Assembly (NCBI RefSeq): GCF_036320965.1
Contig: NC_092241.1
Span: 3,245,168 to 3,309,167, forward strand
Reading direction: 5' to 3'
DNA from: Panulirus ornatus
Taxonomy: Eukaryota > Arthropoda > Malacostraca > Decapoda > Palinuridae
Length of the DNA: 64,000 nt
Under the pieces are notes generated by a model. That model saw only the letters and a list, made by a program, of their open reading frames with translations. It ran no database searches and was not told the DNA's origin. Positions 1-11,999 of this stretch are shown one piece after another. Numbering within the stretch: position 1 is the first letter of the stretch; each line of letters begins with the position of its first letter. The position numbers and the translations under genes were made by a program.

Positions 1-1047
1 CAGTGGAATTTATTAAAAAAGGGGGTGACTGTATTATTGACTGGTTGGTAATGTTATTTGATGTATGTATGATTCATGGTGAGGTGCCTGAGGATTGGCG
101 GAATGCTTGCATAGTGCCATTGACAAAGGCATAGGGGATAAAAGTAAGTGCTCAAATTACAGAGGTATAAGCTTGTTGAGTATTCCTGAGAAATTATATG
201 GGAGGTTATTGGCTGAGAGGGTGTAGGCATGTACAGAGCATCAGATTGGGTAAGAGCAGTGTGGTTTTAGAAGTGGTAGAGGATGTGTGGATCAGGTGTT
301 TGCTTTGAAGAATTTATGCGAGAAATAATTAGAAAAGCAAATGGATTTTTATGCAGCATTTATGGATCTGGAGACGGCATATGATAAGAGTTGATAGAGA
401 TGCTCTGTAGAAGGTATTAAGAATATATGATGTAGGGGCAAGTGTTAGAAGCAGTGAAAAGTTTTTATCGAGGATGTAAGGCATGTGTACGTGTAGGAAG
501 AGAGGAAAGTGATTGGTTCTCAGTGAATGTTGGTTTGCGGCAGGGGTGTGTGATGTCTCCATGGTTGTTTAGCTTGTTTATAGATGGGGTTGTTAGGTAC
601 GTGAATGCAAGAGTTTTGGAAAGAGGGGCAAGTATGCAGTCTGTTGTGTATGAGAGAGCTTGGGAAGTGAGTCACTTGTTGTTCGCTGATGATACTGTGC
701 TGGTGGCTTATTCGTGTGAGAAACTGCCGAAGCTGGTGACTGAGTTTGGTAAAGTGTGGGAAAGAAGAAAGCTGAGAGTAAATGTGAATAAGAGCAAGGT
801 ACAGTAGGGTTGAGGGACAAGTCAATCGGGAGGTAAGTTTGAATGGAGAAACACTGGAGGAAGTGAAGTGTTTTAGATATCTGGGAATGATTTGGCAGTG
901 GATGGAACCATGGAAGCGGAATGAATCATAGGGTGGGGGAGGGGACGAAAGTTCTGGGAGCATTGAAGAATGTGTGGAAGTTGAGAACATTATCTCGGAA
1001 AGCAAAAATGGATATGTTTGGAGGAATAGTGATTCCAACAATGTTAT
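1..1047 (+). mobile_element. RTE-like LINE fragment (RT region), decayed
   Basis: This is part of the reverse-transcriptase region of the window's main LINE family. It opens at the AVEFIKKGG motif and runs through the fingers and palm, including [12 protein letters not shown] (about 520-560) and LLFADDTVLV (about 675-705). It stops abruptly in the C-terminal region at a TATATA at 1042-1047. Several frameshifts and an in-frame stop near 224 break it into pieces, the longest open piece being 442-807. The left end is cut by the window edge. At 1047 it abuts the opposite-strand copy. It is a dead copy. Confidence 0.9.
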
Positions 1048-1813
1048 ATATTCACACAGACATATACATATATACACATGTACATAATTCATACTGTCTG
1101 CCTTTATTCATTCCCATCGCCACCCCGCCACACATGAAAATAACAACCCCCTCCCCCTGCATGTGCGTGGGGTAGCGCTAGGAAAAAGCAACAAAGGCCA
1201 CATTCGTTCACACTCAGTCTTTAGTTGTCATGTAATAATGCACCGAAACCACAGCTCCCTTTCCACATCCAGGCCCCACAAAACTTTCCTTGGTTTACCC
1301 CAGACGCTTCACATGCCCTGGTTCAATCCATTGACAGCACGTCGACCCCGGTATACCACATCGTTCCAATTCGCTCTATTCCTTGCATGCCTTTCACCTT
1401 CCTGCATGTTCCGGCCCCGAACACTCAAAATCTTTTTCACTCCATCTTTCCACCTCCAATTTGGTCTCTCACTTCTCCTTGTTCCCTCCACCTCTGACAC
1501 ATACATCCTCTTGGTCAGTCTTTCCTCACTCATTCTCTCTATGTGACCAAACCATTTTATTACACCCTCTTCTGCTCTCTCAACCACACTCTATTTAATA
1601 CCACACATCTCTCTTACCCTATCATCTCTTATTCGATCAAACCACCTCACACCACATATTGTCCTCAAACATCTCATTTCCAGCACATCCACGCTCCTCC
1701 GTACAACTCTATAGCCCACGCCTCGCAACCATATAACATTCTTGGAACCACTATTCCTTCAGACATACCCAATTTTGCTTTCCGAGATAATGTTATCGAC
1801 TTCGACACATTCT

Positions 1814-2827
1814 TCAACGCTCCAGAACTTTCGCCCTCTCCCCCACCCTATTATTCACTTCCGCTTCCATGGTTCCATCGGCTGCCAAATACACTCCCAG
1901 ATATCTAAAAAACTTCACTTCCTCCAGTTTTTCTCCATTCAAACTTACCTCCCAATTGACTTGTCCCTCAACCCTACTGTACCTAATAACCTTGCTCTTA
2001 TTCACATTTACTCTCAGCTTTCTCATTTCACACATTTTACCAAACTCAGTCACCAGCTTCTGCAGTTTCTCACATGAATCAGCCACCAGCGATGTATCAT
2101 CAGCGAACAGCAACTGACTCACTCCACAAGCTCTCTCATCCACCACATACTGCATACTTGCCTCTCTTTCCAAAACTCTTGCATTTACCTCCCTAACAAT
2201 CCCATCCATAAAAAAATTAAACATCCATGGAGACATCACACACCCCTGCCGCAAACCAACATTTACTGAGAACCAATCACTTTCCCCTCTTTCTACATGT
2301 ACACATGCCTTACATCCTCGATAAAAACTTTTCACGGCTTCTAACAACTTGCCTCCCACACCATATATTCTTAATAACTTCCACAGAGCATCTCTATGAA
2401 CTCTGTTATATGCCTTCTCCAGATCCATAAATGCTACATACAAATCCATTTGCTTTTCTAAGTATTTCTCACATACATTCTTCAGAGCAAATACCTGATC
2501 CACACATCCTCTACCACTTCTGAAACCACTCTGTTCTTCCCCAATCTGATGCTCTGTACATGCCTTCACCCTCTCAGTCAATACCCTCCCATATAATTTC
2601 TCAGGAATACTCACCAAACTTATACCTCTGTAACTTGAGCACTCACTTTTATGCCCTTTGCCTTTGTATAATGGCACTATGCACGCATTCCGCCAATCCT
2701 CAGGCACCTCACCATAAGTCATACATACACCAAATAACCTTACCAACCAGTCAACAGTACAGTCACCCCCTTTTTTAATAAATTTCACTGCAATGCCATC
2801 CAAACCCGCTGCCTTGCCGGCTTTCAT
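1814..2827 (-). pseudogene. LINE reverse transcriptase, 337-codon open frame
   Basis: This is the largest open piece of the 1048-4452 element. It carries the RT series in order: [60 protein letters not shown] (motif A aspartate), [12 protein letters not shown] (motif B) and LLFADDTSLVAD (motif C, catalytic Asp-Asp). It ends at a stop in the region after the thumb. The protein would copy LINE RNA into DNA at a nicked target. Because the element is broken on both sides of this frame, it is unlikely to be expressed as a working enzyme. Confidence 0.88.
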
Positions 2828-3172
2828 GGTTCCGCAAAGCTTTTACTACCTCTTCTCTATTTACTAAATCATTCTCCCTAACCCTCTCACTTTGCACACA
2901 ACCTCGACCAAAACACCCTATATCTGCCACTCTATCATCAAACACATTTAGCAAACCTTCAAAATACTCACTCCGTCTCCTCACATCACCATTACTTGTT
3001 ATCACCTCTCCATTAGCCCCCTTCACCGAAGTTCCCATTTGTTCCCTGTCTTATGCACTTTATTTACCTTTTTCCAAGACATCTTTTTATTCTCCTTAAG
3101 ATTCAATGATACTCTCTCACCCCAACTCTCATTTGCCCTCTTTATCACCTCTTGCACCTTTCTCTTGACCTC

Positions 3173-3598
3173 CTACCTCTTTCTTTTATACATCTCCCAG
3201 TCATTTGCATTATTTCCTTGCAAAAATCGTCCAAATGCCTCTCTCTTCTCTTTCACTAATAGTCTTACATCTTCATCCCACCACTCACTACCCTTTCTAA
3301 TCTGCCCACCTCCCATGTTTCTCATACAACAAGCATCTTTTGCGCAATCCATCACTGCTTCCTTAAATACATCCCATTCCTCCCCCACCCCCCTTACCTC
3401 CTTTGTTCTCACCTTTTTCCATTCTTTACTCAGTCTCTCCTGGTACTTCCTCACACAAGTCTCCTTCCCAAGCTCACTTACTCTCACCACTCTTTTCACC
3501 CCAAGATTCTCTCTTCTTTTCTGAAAGCCTCTACAGATCTTCACCTTCGCCTCCACAAGATAATGATCAGACATCCCTCCAGTTGCACCTCTCAGCAC
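3173..3598 (-). pseudogene. LINE endonuclease C-terminal part and linker
   Basis: This frame continues the endonuclease from 4252-3632 after a frameshift. It begins with the SDH catalytic signature (GGMSDHYLVEAKVK). It then runs into a basic, lysine- and arginine-rich linker with EVRGVGEEWDVFKEAVMD and SEWWDEDVRLLVKEKR, which is conserved in every copy in the window and joins endonuclease to reverse transcriptase. The linker has no recognised domain. Confidence 0.75.
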
Positions 3599-3631
3599 AT
3601 TATATCCAAAAGTCTCTCTTTCACGTGCCTA

Positions 3632-4252
3632 TCAATTAATACGTAATCCAATAACGCTCTGGCCATCTCTCCTACTTACATACATATACTTATGTATATC
3701 TCTCATTTTAAACCAGATATTCCCAATCAGTCCTTTTTCAACACATAAATCTACAAGCTCTTCACCATTTCCATTTATAACACTGAATATCCCATGTACA
3801 CCAATTTTTCCCTCAACTGCCACATTACTCACCTTTGCATTGAAATCACCCATCACTATAATAACCTGGTCTCGAGCATCAAAACTACTAACACACTCAC
3901 TCATCTGCTGCCAGAACACTTGCCTCTCATGATCTTTCTTCTCATGCACAGGTGCATATGCACCAATAATCACCCATCTCTCTCCATCCACTTTCAGTTT
4001 TACCCATATCAATCTAGAGTTTACTTTCTTACACTCTATCACATACTCCCACCACTCCTGTTTCAGGAGTAGTGCTACTCCTTCCCTTGCTCTTGTCCTC
4101 TCACTAACCCCTGACTTTACTCCCAAGACATTTCCAAACCACTCTTCCCCTTTACCCTTGAGCGTTTCACTCAGAGCCAAAACATCCAGGTTCCTTTCCT
4201 CAAACATACTACCTATCTCTCCTTTTTTCTCATCTTGGTTACATCCACACAC
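3632..4252 (-). pseudogene. LINE endonuclease domain, N-terminal part
   Basis: This 206-residue reading frame matches the exonuclease-endonuclease-phosphatase fold that LINEs use to nick target DNA. Visible landmarks are LDVLALSET near the start (the conserved glutamate region), WVIIGAYAP in the middle and MGDFNAKV near residue 140 (the GDxN motif). The frame then shifts and the domain continues at 3598-3173, where the SDH motif (GGMSDHYLVEAK) completes the active site. The first codon listed is GTG, not a convincing start. Other copies stay open further upstream without an ATG, so the true start is unclear. Confidence 0.8.
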
Positions 4253-4484
4253 ATTTAAACACCCCAGTCTGAGCCTTCGAGGAGGATGAGCACTCTCCGC
4301 GTGACTCCTTCTTCTGTTTCCCCATTTAGAAAGTTAGAATACAAGGAGGGCAGGGTTTCTGGCCCCCCGCTCCCGTCCCCTTTAGTCGCTTTCTACGACA
4401 CGTGAGGAATGGGTGGGAAGTATTCTTTCTCCCCTATCCCCAGGGATAGCAATTATATTATCCTATGTAATTTGTGAACAAGGC

Positions 4485-4930
4485 TTACTTGAAAGCTAGA
4501 GACATTTTGTTGCATCTAGGAACAAAAATGTGAAAAGGATATGTCTAAATGTTTGGTGTTCCCCTATTCTCCTAACTTAGCTGATGTAAGACAGGTACTA
4601 AAAAGCTGTACTTTTAACGTTGCCTTCCAGTACAATAACACCATCAATAAGACCTTAATTGAAAGAAGGCCACATTATCTGAAAATGGGGAGTGTTTATG
4701 CTGTCAAATGTAAGGCATGTAAAGATTTGTATATTGGCCAGACCGAGAATACAGTAACAGGGAGATGCTATTGACACAGCCATTCAGTACACAGCGATGA
4801 ACACAAAAATATGACCACTAAACACTATCATGAGAACGATCGCCCTGTAGATCTGAACAACCCAATCCCATTGTACCTCTCATCTGATTATGCTATCCAT
4901 AACATCATTGAATGTCTTAATTGCTAGTAC
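4485..4930 (+). pseudogene. Penelope-like element relic with GIY-YIG domain
   Basis: The plus frame contains VYAVKCKACKDLYIGQTENTV, which fits the Penelope-like GIY-YIG nuclease pattern (Y..CxxC...YIGQT). After an in-frame TGA at about 4772 the same frame continues with histidine-rich sequence (HSHSVHSDEHKN) to a stop near 4928, as in the C-terminal endonuclease of Penelope-like retroelements. The RT part is absent. It lies directly beyond the 5' end of the LINE at 1048-4452. It differs from the Penelope-like element at 59.6-61.8 kb, so at least two families are present. Confidence 0.72.
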
Positions 4931-5130
4931 TAAGAACTTTAATTTTTCCCCAGGTAGCTTTCAAGCAAATCCAATTATCAACTAAATCATTATGAAAGAA
5001 TTATCAAGAAACGATAAATGAAAAATAGTAGAACACATCTCGTTACCCAGGCCAAACCCCCACCCTACACAATCCCTCAACCACATGGCCATGCCCTACT
5101 GCCCTACTTTCCCTTTAACAGTCAGGCCAG

Positions 5131-5329
5131 TGTATAGTTGAGAATGGCACAAGAAAGGTAGAATTTTTGTGATGGTATTGGGATTTGGAAACTTTATGAA
5201 TTGTTTGCACCTAATGAGGTGGAGTGTCTTCATGAAACATGTAGTGATGCATGTATGAAAAAATTACATTAGATTAAATTATCTGAACTTCTAGTGAATT
5301 GCCATTTCACCTTCATAACAATCATAACC
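5131..5329. other. Short AT-rich stretch, nothing recognised
   Basis: I see no coding motif or repeat of the window's main families here. It separates the Penelope-like relic from a LINE tail. Confidence 0.5.
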
Positions 5330-5632
5330 ATGACATCTATAGACTAAGTGTGAATGAATGTGTTTTTTTTTTTTCCTGGCGCTAACTCGCTGGAGGGGGG
5401 GGGATGCTATTTCATATGTGGCGGGATGGTGCCGTACGGGAATGGATGAAGGCAGCAAGTATGAATATGTACATGTGTATACAGTTATATGTATGTGTAT
5501 GCATATTTGCACGTATGAGCGTTTATGTGTACATATGTCTATGTGGGTGGATTGGGCCATTCCTCGTCTGTTTCCTTGCGCTGCCTCGCTGATACGGGAG
5601 ACGGCGATTAAGTATAATAAATGATGATGATA
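5330..5632 (+). mobile_element. LINE 3' UTR/tail fragment
   Basis: It carries the family's 3' UTR landmarks in order: ACTAAGTGTGAATGAATGTG, the C-rich/G-rich block, the TACATGTGTAT stretch, GGGCCATTCCTCGTCTGTTTCC and the terminal stem-loop block (GCTGCCTCGCTGATACGGGAGACGGCGA), then ATAATAAATGATGATGAT. No coding part remains. Confidence 0.8.
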
Positions 5633-5639
5633 TATTTAT

Positions 5640-6695
5640 TTATTTATTTTGCTTTGTCGCTGTCTTCCGCGTTAGCGAGGTAGCACAAGGAAACAGACGA
5701 AAGAATGGCCCAACCCACCCACATACACATGTATATACATACACGTCCACACACGCAAATATACATACCTATACATCTCAACATATACATATATATACAC
5801 ACACAGACAGATACATATATACACATATACATAATTCATACTGTCTGCCTTTATTCATTCCCATCACCACCTCGCCACACATGGAATACCATCCCCCTCC
5901 CCCCTCATGTGTGCGAGATAGCGCTAGGAAAAGATAACAAAGGCCACATTCATTCACACTCAGTCTCTAGTTGTCATGTAATAATGCACCAAAACCACAG
6001 CTCCCTTTCCACATCCAGGCCCCACAGAACTTTCCATGGTTTACCCCAGACGCTTCACATGCCCTGGTTCAATCCATTGACAGCACGTCGACCCCGGTAT
6101 ACCACATCGTTCCAATTCACTCTATTCCTTGCACACCTTTCACCCTTGTGCATGTTCAGGCCCCGATCACTCAAAATCTTTTTCACTCCATCTTTCCGCC
6201 TCCAATTTGGTCTCCCACTTTTCCTCGTTCCCTCCACCTGTGACACATATATCCTCTTGGTCAATCTTTCCTCACTCATTCTCTCCATGTGACCAAACCA
6301 TTTCAAAACACCCTCTTCTGCTCTCTCAACCACACTCTTTTTATTAACACACATCTCTCTTACTTACTCGATCAAACCACCTCACACCACATATTGTCCT
6401 CAAACATCTCATTTCCAGCACATCCACCCTCCTCCTCACAACTTTCTCCATAGCCCACGCCTCGCAACCATATAACATTGTTGGAACCACTATTCCTTCA
6501 AACATACCCATTTTTGCTTTCCGAGATAATGTTCTCGACTTCCACACATTTTTCATTGCTCCCAGAACTTTCGCCCCCTCCCCCACCATATGATTCGCTT
6601 CCGCTTCCATGGTTCCATCCGTTGCCAAATCCACTTCCAGATATCTAAAACACTTCACTTCCTCCAGTTTTCTTCCATTCAAACTTACTTATTTA
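5640..6695 (-). mobile_element. LINE 3' part (C-terminus + 3' UTR), minus strand
   Basis: Read on the minus strand it starts at LNGRKLEEVK in the post-RT region (about 6690). It passes [24 protein letters not shown] and GRPNWRRKDGVKK, then the VNGLNQGM end, and finishes with the full-length form of the 3' UTR and stem-loop tail at 5645. It is 5'-truncated. It lies tail to tail with the plus-strand tail at 5330-5632. Confidence 0.88.
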
Positions 6696-6716
6696 TTTTG
6701 TAAAATAATAAATAAA

Positions 6717-6872
6717 TGGGAACTGTGGTTTCTTTCGATGCATTACACATGACAGCTAGAGATTGAGGGTGAGCGAATGTGAACTTTTTTTGTCTTTTCC
6801 TGGTGCTAACTTGCTGTATTGGGGGGTCCTATTTCCTGTGTGGCAGGGTAACAACGGGAGTGGATGAAGGCA
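6717..6872 (+). mobile_element. LINE 3' UTR scrap fused to another copy
   Basis: It matches the 3' UTR from GGGAACTGTGGTTTC to GGCAGCAAGTAT. At 6872 the sequence jumps back upstream into RT coding sequence (AAGTTTGTTGAGTATTC). The two partners share GTAT at the joint. Confidence 0.75.
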
Positions 6873-8545
6873 GCAAGTATAAGTTTGTTGAGTATTCATG
6901 GGAAATTATATAGTAAAGTATAAACTGAGAAGGTGAAGGCATGTACAGAGCATCAGACTGGGGAAGAGCAGTGTGGTTTCAGAAGTGGTAGGGGATGTGT
7001 GGATCAGGTGTTTGCTTTGAAGAATGTGTGTGAGAAATACTTAGGAAAACAGATGGATTTGTATGTAGCATTTATGGATCTGCAGAAGGCATATGATAGA
7101 GTTGATAGAGATGCTTTGTGGAAGGTCTTAAGAGTATATGGTGTGGGAGGTAAATTGCTAGAAACAGTGAAAAGTTTTTACCAAGGATGTAAGGCATGTG
7201 TACGAATAGGAAGAGAGGAGAGTGGTTCCCAGTGAATGTTGGTCTGCAACATTGGTGTGTGATTCCCCCATGTTTGTTTAATTTGCTTTTGGGTGGGGTG
7301 GTTAGGGAGGTAAATGCAAGAGTTTTGAAGAGAGGGGCAAGTATGCAGTCCGTTGGGGAAGTGAGTCAGTTGTTGTTTGCCGATGATAAGCTCTAGCGAC
7401 TGCTTCGAGTGAGAAACTGCAGAATTTGGTGACTGTGTTTGAAAAATTGTGAGAAAGGAGAAAGTTGAGAGTAAATGGGAATAAGATGATGATTATGTTC
7501 AGTAGTGTTGAAAGACAAGTTATTTGGGATGTAAGTTCGAATGGAGAATAACTGGAGGAAAAAAAGTGTTTTAGATATCTGGGAGTACACTTAACAGCGA
7601 ATGGCACCATGGAAGTGAAAGTGAGTCACAGGGTGGGGGAAGGGGCGAAGTATCTGGGAGCGATGAAGAATGTGTGAAAGGAGAAAAAGTTATCTCGGAG
7701 GGCAAAAATGGGTATGTTTGAAGGAACAGTGGTTTCGACAATATCATATGGTTGCGAGGCATGAGCTATAGATAGGACTGTGCGGAGGAAGGTGGATGTA
7801 TTGGAAATGAAATGTTTGAGGACAGTATGTGGTGTGAGGTGGTTTGTCGAGTAAGTAATGTTAGGGTAAGAGCGACATGCAGTAATAGAAACAGTATGGT
7901 TGAAAGAGCAGAGGAGAGTGTGTTGAAAAGGTTTGGACACATGGAGTGAATGAGTGAGGAAAGATTGACAAAGAGGATATATGTGTCAGAGTTGGTGAGA
8001 ACGAGGAGAAGTGGAAGACCAAATTGGAGGTGGAAGGATGGAGAGAAAAAGATTTTAGGTGATCGGGGCCTGAACATACAGGAGTGTGAAAGGCATGCAA
8101 GGAATAGAGTGAATTGGAACAATGTGGTATGCCAGGCATACATAACAATGTGTGGCCTGGATGTGGAAAGGGAGCTGTGGTTTCAGTGCATTACACATGA
8201 CAGCTAGAGACTGAGTGTGAACGAATGTGGCCATTTTGTCTTTTTCTGGCGTTACCTCACTGGAAGTGTGGGTTAGGGGGGTGATGCTATTTCATGTGTG
8301 GTGGGGAGGCGATGGGAATGGATGAAGGCAGCAAGTATGAATATGTACATGTGTATATATGTATATAAGTGTTTATGTATAAGCATGTATACATTGAAAT
8401 GTATGTGTATGTATATGTGCATGTATGGGCTTTTATGTATATATATGTGTATGCGAGTGGTTGGGACATTCTTCATCTTTTTCCTTGCGCTACCTCTCTG
8501 ACGCAGGAAGCAGCGGTTAAGTATAGTGATGATAATATAATGTGT
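6873..8545 (+). mobile_element. LINE copy: RT to 3' tail, decayed
   Basis: The RT frame is recognisable at 6933-7235 ([22 protein letters not shown] and YVAFMDLQKAYDRVD). Motif B is degraded, and at motif C (7371-7395) only FADDK remains before a stop. The C-terminal part (7950-8207, [10 protein letters not shown]) and a full 3' UTR ending near 8530 follow. Many indels make it one of the older copies. Confidence 0.85.
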
Positions 8546-8628
8546 ATATGAGTGGATGAGCAATTTTTCAACTGTTTCCTGGTGCTACTTCGCTGACGTG
8601 GGAAACAGTGATTAAGTAAAATAATGAT
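8546..8628 (+). mobile_element. LINE terminal tail only
   Basis: A short copy of the terminal block (CTGTTTCCTGGTGCTACTTCGCTGACGTGGGAAACAGTGA, shown here in two joined pieces around the stem-loop) follows directly after the tail of the previous copy. It gives two tails in tandem. Confidence 0.6.
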
Positions 8629-10395
8629 AGATTGATGTGAGTAAAACTGAAAGTGGATGGAGATGGGTGATTATTGGTGCCTATGCACATGGTCTTGAGA
8701 GAAAAGATCATGAGAGGCAAGCATATTGGGAGCAGCTGAGTGAGTGTTTATAGCAGCTTTGATGCATGAGACCAGGTTTTAGTGATGGGTGATTTGATTG
8801 CAAAGGTGAGTAATGTAGCATTTGAGGGTATAATTGGTATAGATGGGGTATTCATTGTTGTAAATGGAAATGGTGAAGAGCTTGTGGATTTGTGTGCTGA
8901 AAAAGGAGTGGTGATTGGGAATACCTGGTTTAAAAAGAGAGAGATACATAAGTATACGTATGTAAGTAGGAGAGATGGCCAGAGAGAGTTGTTGGACTAT
9001 GTGTTGATTGATAGACACGAGAAAGAGAGACTTTTAGATATTATGTGTTGAGAGGGGCAACTGGAGGAATGTCTGATGATTTGCAAAGGTTTTCAGAAAA
9101 GAGGAGAGAATGTTGGGGTGAGGAGAGTGTTGAGAGTAAGTGAGCTTAGAAAGAAGACTTGTGTGAGGAAGTACCAGGAGAGATTGAGTGCAGAATGGAA
9201 AAAAGATGAGAGCAAAGGACGTAAGGGGAGTGGGGGAGAAATTGGATGTATTTAGGGAAGCAGTGATGGCTTGCTCAAAAGATGCATATGGCACAAGAAA
9301 GGTGGGAGGTGGGCATATTAGAATGGGTTGTGAGTGGTGGGATGAAGAAGTAAGGTTGTTAGTCTGGATGATTTTTGCTGGGAATAGTGCAAATGACTGG
9401 GAGATGTATAAAAGAAAGAGGCATGAGGTCTAGAGAAAGGTGCCAAGAAGTGAAAAAGAGGGCAAATGAGAGTTGGATTGAGAGAGTATTGTTAAATTTT
9501 AGGGAGAATAAAAAGATGTTTTGGAAGGAGGTAAATAAAGTGCATAAGACAAGATAGCAAATGGGAAGGGTGAAGGGTGTTAATGGGGAGGTAATAAAAA
9601 GTAGTGGTGAAGTGAGATGGAGTGAGTATTTTGAAGGTTTGTTGAATGTGTTTGATGATAGCGTGGCAGATACAGGGTGTTTTGGTCGAGGTGGTGTGCG
9701 AAGTGAGAGGGTCAGGGAGAATGGTTTGGTAAACAGAGAAGAGATAGTGAAAGCTTAGCGGAAGATGAAAGCTGGGAAGTTGGCAGGTTTGGATGATATT
9801 GCAGTGGAATTTATTAAAAAAAAAAAAAGGGGGGTGACTGTGTTGTTGACTGGTTGGTGAGGATATTCAGTGTATGTATGGCTCATGGTGAAGTGCCTGA
9901 GGATTGGCGGAATGCATGCATAGTGCGATTGTAAAAGGCAAAGGGGATAACGGCGAGTGTTCAAATTACAGAGGTATAATTTTGTTGAGTATTCCTGGGA
10001 AATTAATTCGAGGGTATTAATTGAGAGGGTGAAGGCTTGCACAGAGCATCAGATTGGGGAAGAGCAGTGTGGTTTCAAAAGTGGTAGAGGATGTGTGGAT
10101 CAGGTGTTTGCTCTGAGGAATGTATGTGAGAAATACTTAGAAAAACATAGATTTGTATGTAGCATTTATGGATTTGGTGAAGGCATATGATAGAGTTGAT
10201 AGAGATGCTGTGTGGAGGTATTAAGAGTATATGGTGTGGGAGGTAAGTTGCTAAAAGCAATGAAAAGTTTGTATCAAGGATGTAAGGCACATGTACAAGT
10301 AGGAAGAGAGGAAAGTGATTGGTTTCCAGTGAATGTCAGTTTGCGGCAGGGGTGCATGATGTCTCCATGGTTGTTTAATTTGTTTATGGAGGAGG

Positions 10396-10965
10396 TTGTT
10401 AGGGAGGAGAATGCAAGAGTTTTGGAGAGAGTGGCAAGTATGCAGTCTGTTGTGGATGAGAAGGCTTGGGAAGTGTCAGTTGTTGTTCGCTGATGATACA
10501 GCACTGGTGGATGATTCGGGTGAGAAACAGCAGAAGCTGGTGACTGAATTTGGTAAAGTGTGTGAAAGAAGAAAGCTGAGAGTAAATGTGAATAAGAGCA
10601 AGGTTATTAGGTTCAGTAGGATTGAGGGACATGTCAATTGGGAAGTAAGTTTGAATAGAGAAAAACTGGAGGAAGTGAAGTGTTTTAGATATCTAGGAGT
10701 GGATTTGGCAGCGGATGGGACCATGGACACGGAAGTGAGTCACAGGGTGGGGGAGGGGGTGAAGGTTCTGGGAGCACTGAAGAATGTGTGGAAGGCGAGA
10801 ACTTTATCTTGGAGAGCAAAAATGGGTATGTTTGAAGGAATAGTGGCTCCATCAGTGTTATATGGTTGTGAGGCATGGACTATAGATAGGGTTGTGTGGA
10901 GGAGGGTGGATATGTTGGAAATGAGATGTGTTAGGACAATATGTGGTGTGAGGTGGTTTGATTGA
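10396..10965 (+). pseudogene. LINE RT motif C and C-terminal region
   Basis: This open frame holds [16 protein letters not shown] (catalytic Asp-Asp), [17 protein letters not shown], the [14 protein letters not shown] block, LYGCEAWTIDRVV and CGVRWFD, then stops where other copies continue with RVSN. It is a fragment of the element at 8636-11735. Confidence 0.8.
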
Positions 10966-11485
10966 ATAAGTAATGAAAGGGTAAGAGAGATGTGTGGTAA
11001 TAAAAAGTGTGGTTGAGAGAGCAGAAGAGGGTGTATTGAAATGGTTTGGTCACATGGAGAGAATGAGTGAGGAAAGATTGACAAGGAGGATGTATGTGTC
11101 AGAGGTGGAGGGAACAAGGAGAAGTGAGAGACCAAATTGGAGGTGGGAGGATAGAGTGAAAAAGATTTTGAGTGATCTGGGCCTGAACATACAGTAGGGT
11201 GAAAGGCATGCAAGGAATAGAGTGAAGTGGAACGATGTGGTATACCGGGGTCGACGTGCTGTCAATGGATTGAAACAGGGCATGTGAAGCTTCTGGGATA
11301 AACCATGGAAAGTTTTGTGGGGTCTAGATGTGGAAAGGGAGCTGTGGTTTCGGTGCATTACACATGACAGCTAGAGACTAAACATGAACGAATGTGGCCT
11401 TTGTTGTCTTTTCCTAGCGCGACCTCGCACGGGGGAGGGGGATGCCATTTCATGTGTGGTGGCGTGGCGATGGGAATAAGTACAT

Positions 11486-11494
11486 GTGTATATA

Positions 11495-11569
<75 letters not shown>
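11486..11569. repeat. (TA)n array inside a LINE 3' UTR
   Basis: About 80 bp of nearly pure TA. It replaces the short TGTATATATATGTATA stretch that other copies have at the same place in the 3' UTR. Confidence 0.95.
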
Positions 11570-11572
<3 letters not shown>

Positions 11573-11744
11573 TGTGTATGCATATGTATGTATACGTTGA
11601 AATGTATTGGTACGTATATGTGCATGTATGGGCGTTTATGTATATACATGTGTAATTGGGTGGGTTGGGCCATCTTTCGTCTCTATCCTTGCACTACCTC
11701 GCTAATGCCGGAGACAGCGACAAATTATAAAATAAAAATACAGA

Positions 11745-11839
11745 ATGATGATAATGATGATAATAATATATCATTATTATTATTATTATTACTATTATTA
11801 TTATTATTATTATTATTATTATCATTATTATTATTGTTA

Positions 11840-11936
<97 letters not shown>

Positions 11937-11999
11937 TGTTGTTGTTATCATTGTTATTATTTATTCATTATTATTATTATTTATTCATTATTATACTTA
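11745..11999. repeat. (TTA)n trinucleotide array
   Basis: About 230 bp of TTA/ATT repeats with scattered C and G substitutions. It is the only long trinucleotide array in the window and sits between two LINE tails facing each other. Confidence 0.95.

Larger units (their letters stand above)
1048..4452 (-). mobile_element. Near full-length RTE-like LINE, minus strand
   Basis: Read on the minus strand, this copy has the whole family layout. The 5' UTR starts at about 4452 with a short ATCCC..GGGAT-type palindrome. It is followed by an apurinic-type endonuclease (4252-3173), a linker (3038-2775), a reverse transcriptase (2827 to about 1814), a C-terminal region ending VNGLNQGM (to about 1309) and a 3' UTR truncated at 1048. 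Length is about 3.4 kb, typical for RTE-clade elements (known family property). Breaks split the single expected ORF into at least five pieces. The RT motif FADDTSLV is intact. No RNase H domain is visible. Clade assignment is from motif resemblance only. Confidence 0.88.
8636..11735 (+). mobile_element. LINE copy: endonuclease to 3' tail, 5'-truncated
   Basis: It begins inside the endonuclease (VKLKVDG.. equivalent), passes MGDLIAKV and the linker, and reaches RT with VSLRQGCMMSPW (about 10340) and [12 protein letters not shown] (about 10480-10510). It then covers the C-terminal region (10994-11197) and the 3' UTR to about 11725. The SDH motif near 9075 is broken (SDD). A run of 12 or more A at about 9818 is an expanded lysine codon tract, not a poly(A) tail. 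The 3' UTR contains its own internal (TA)n expansion (11486-11569). Stops and frameshifts are scattered throughout. Confidence 0.88.

Noticed and set aside
5705..6292. Long antisense frames over LINE 3' UTRs and C-terminal regions ([22 protein letters not shown])
   Set aside because: They recur because the LINE recurs. They lie opposite the real LINE coding strand, break at different points in each copy, and have low-complexity H/P/T composition.
9818..9830. Poly(A) tail of a retroposon
   Set aside because: The A run lies inside the EFIKKGG coding block of the LINE and is an expanded lysine codon tract.
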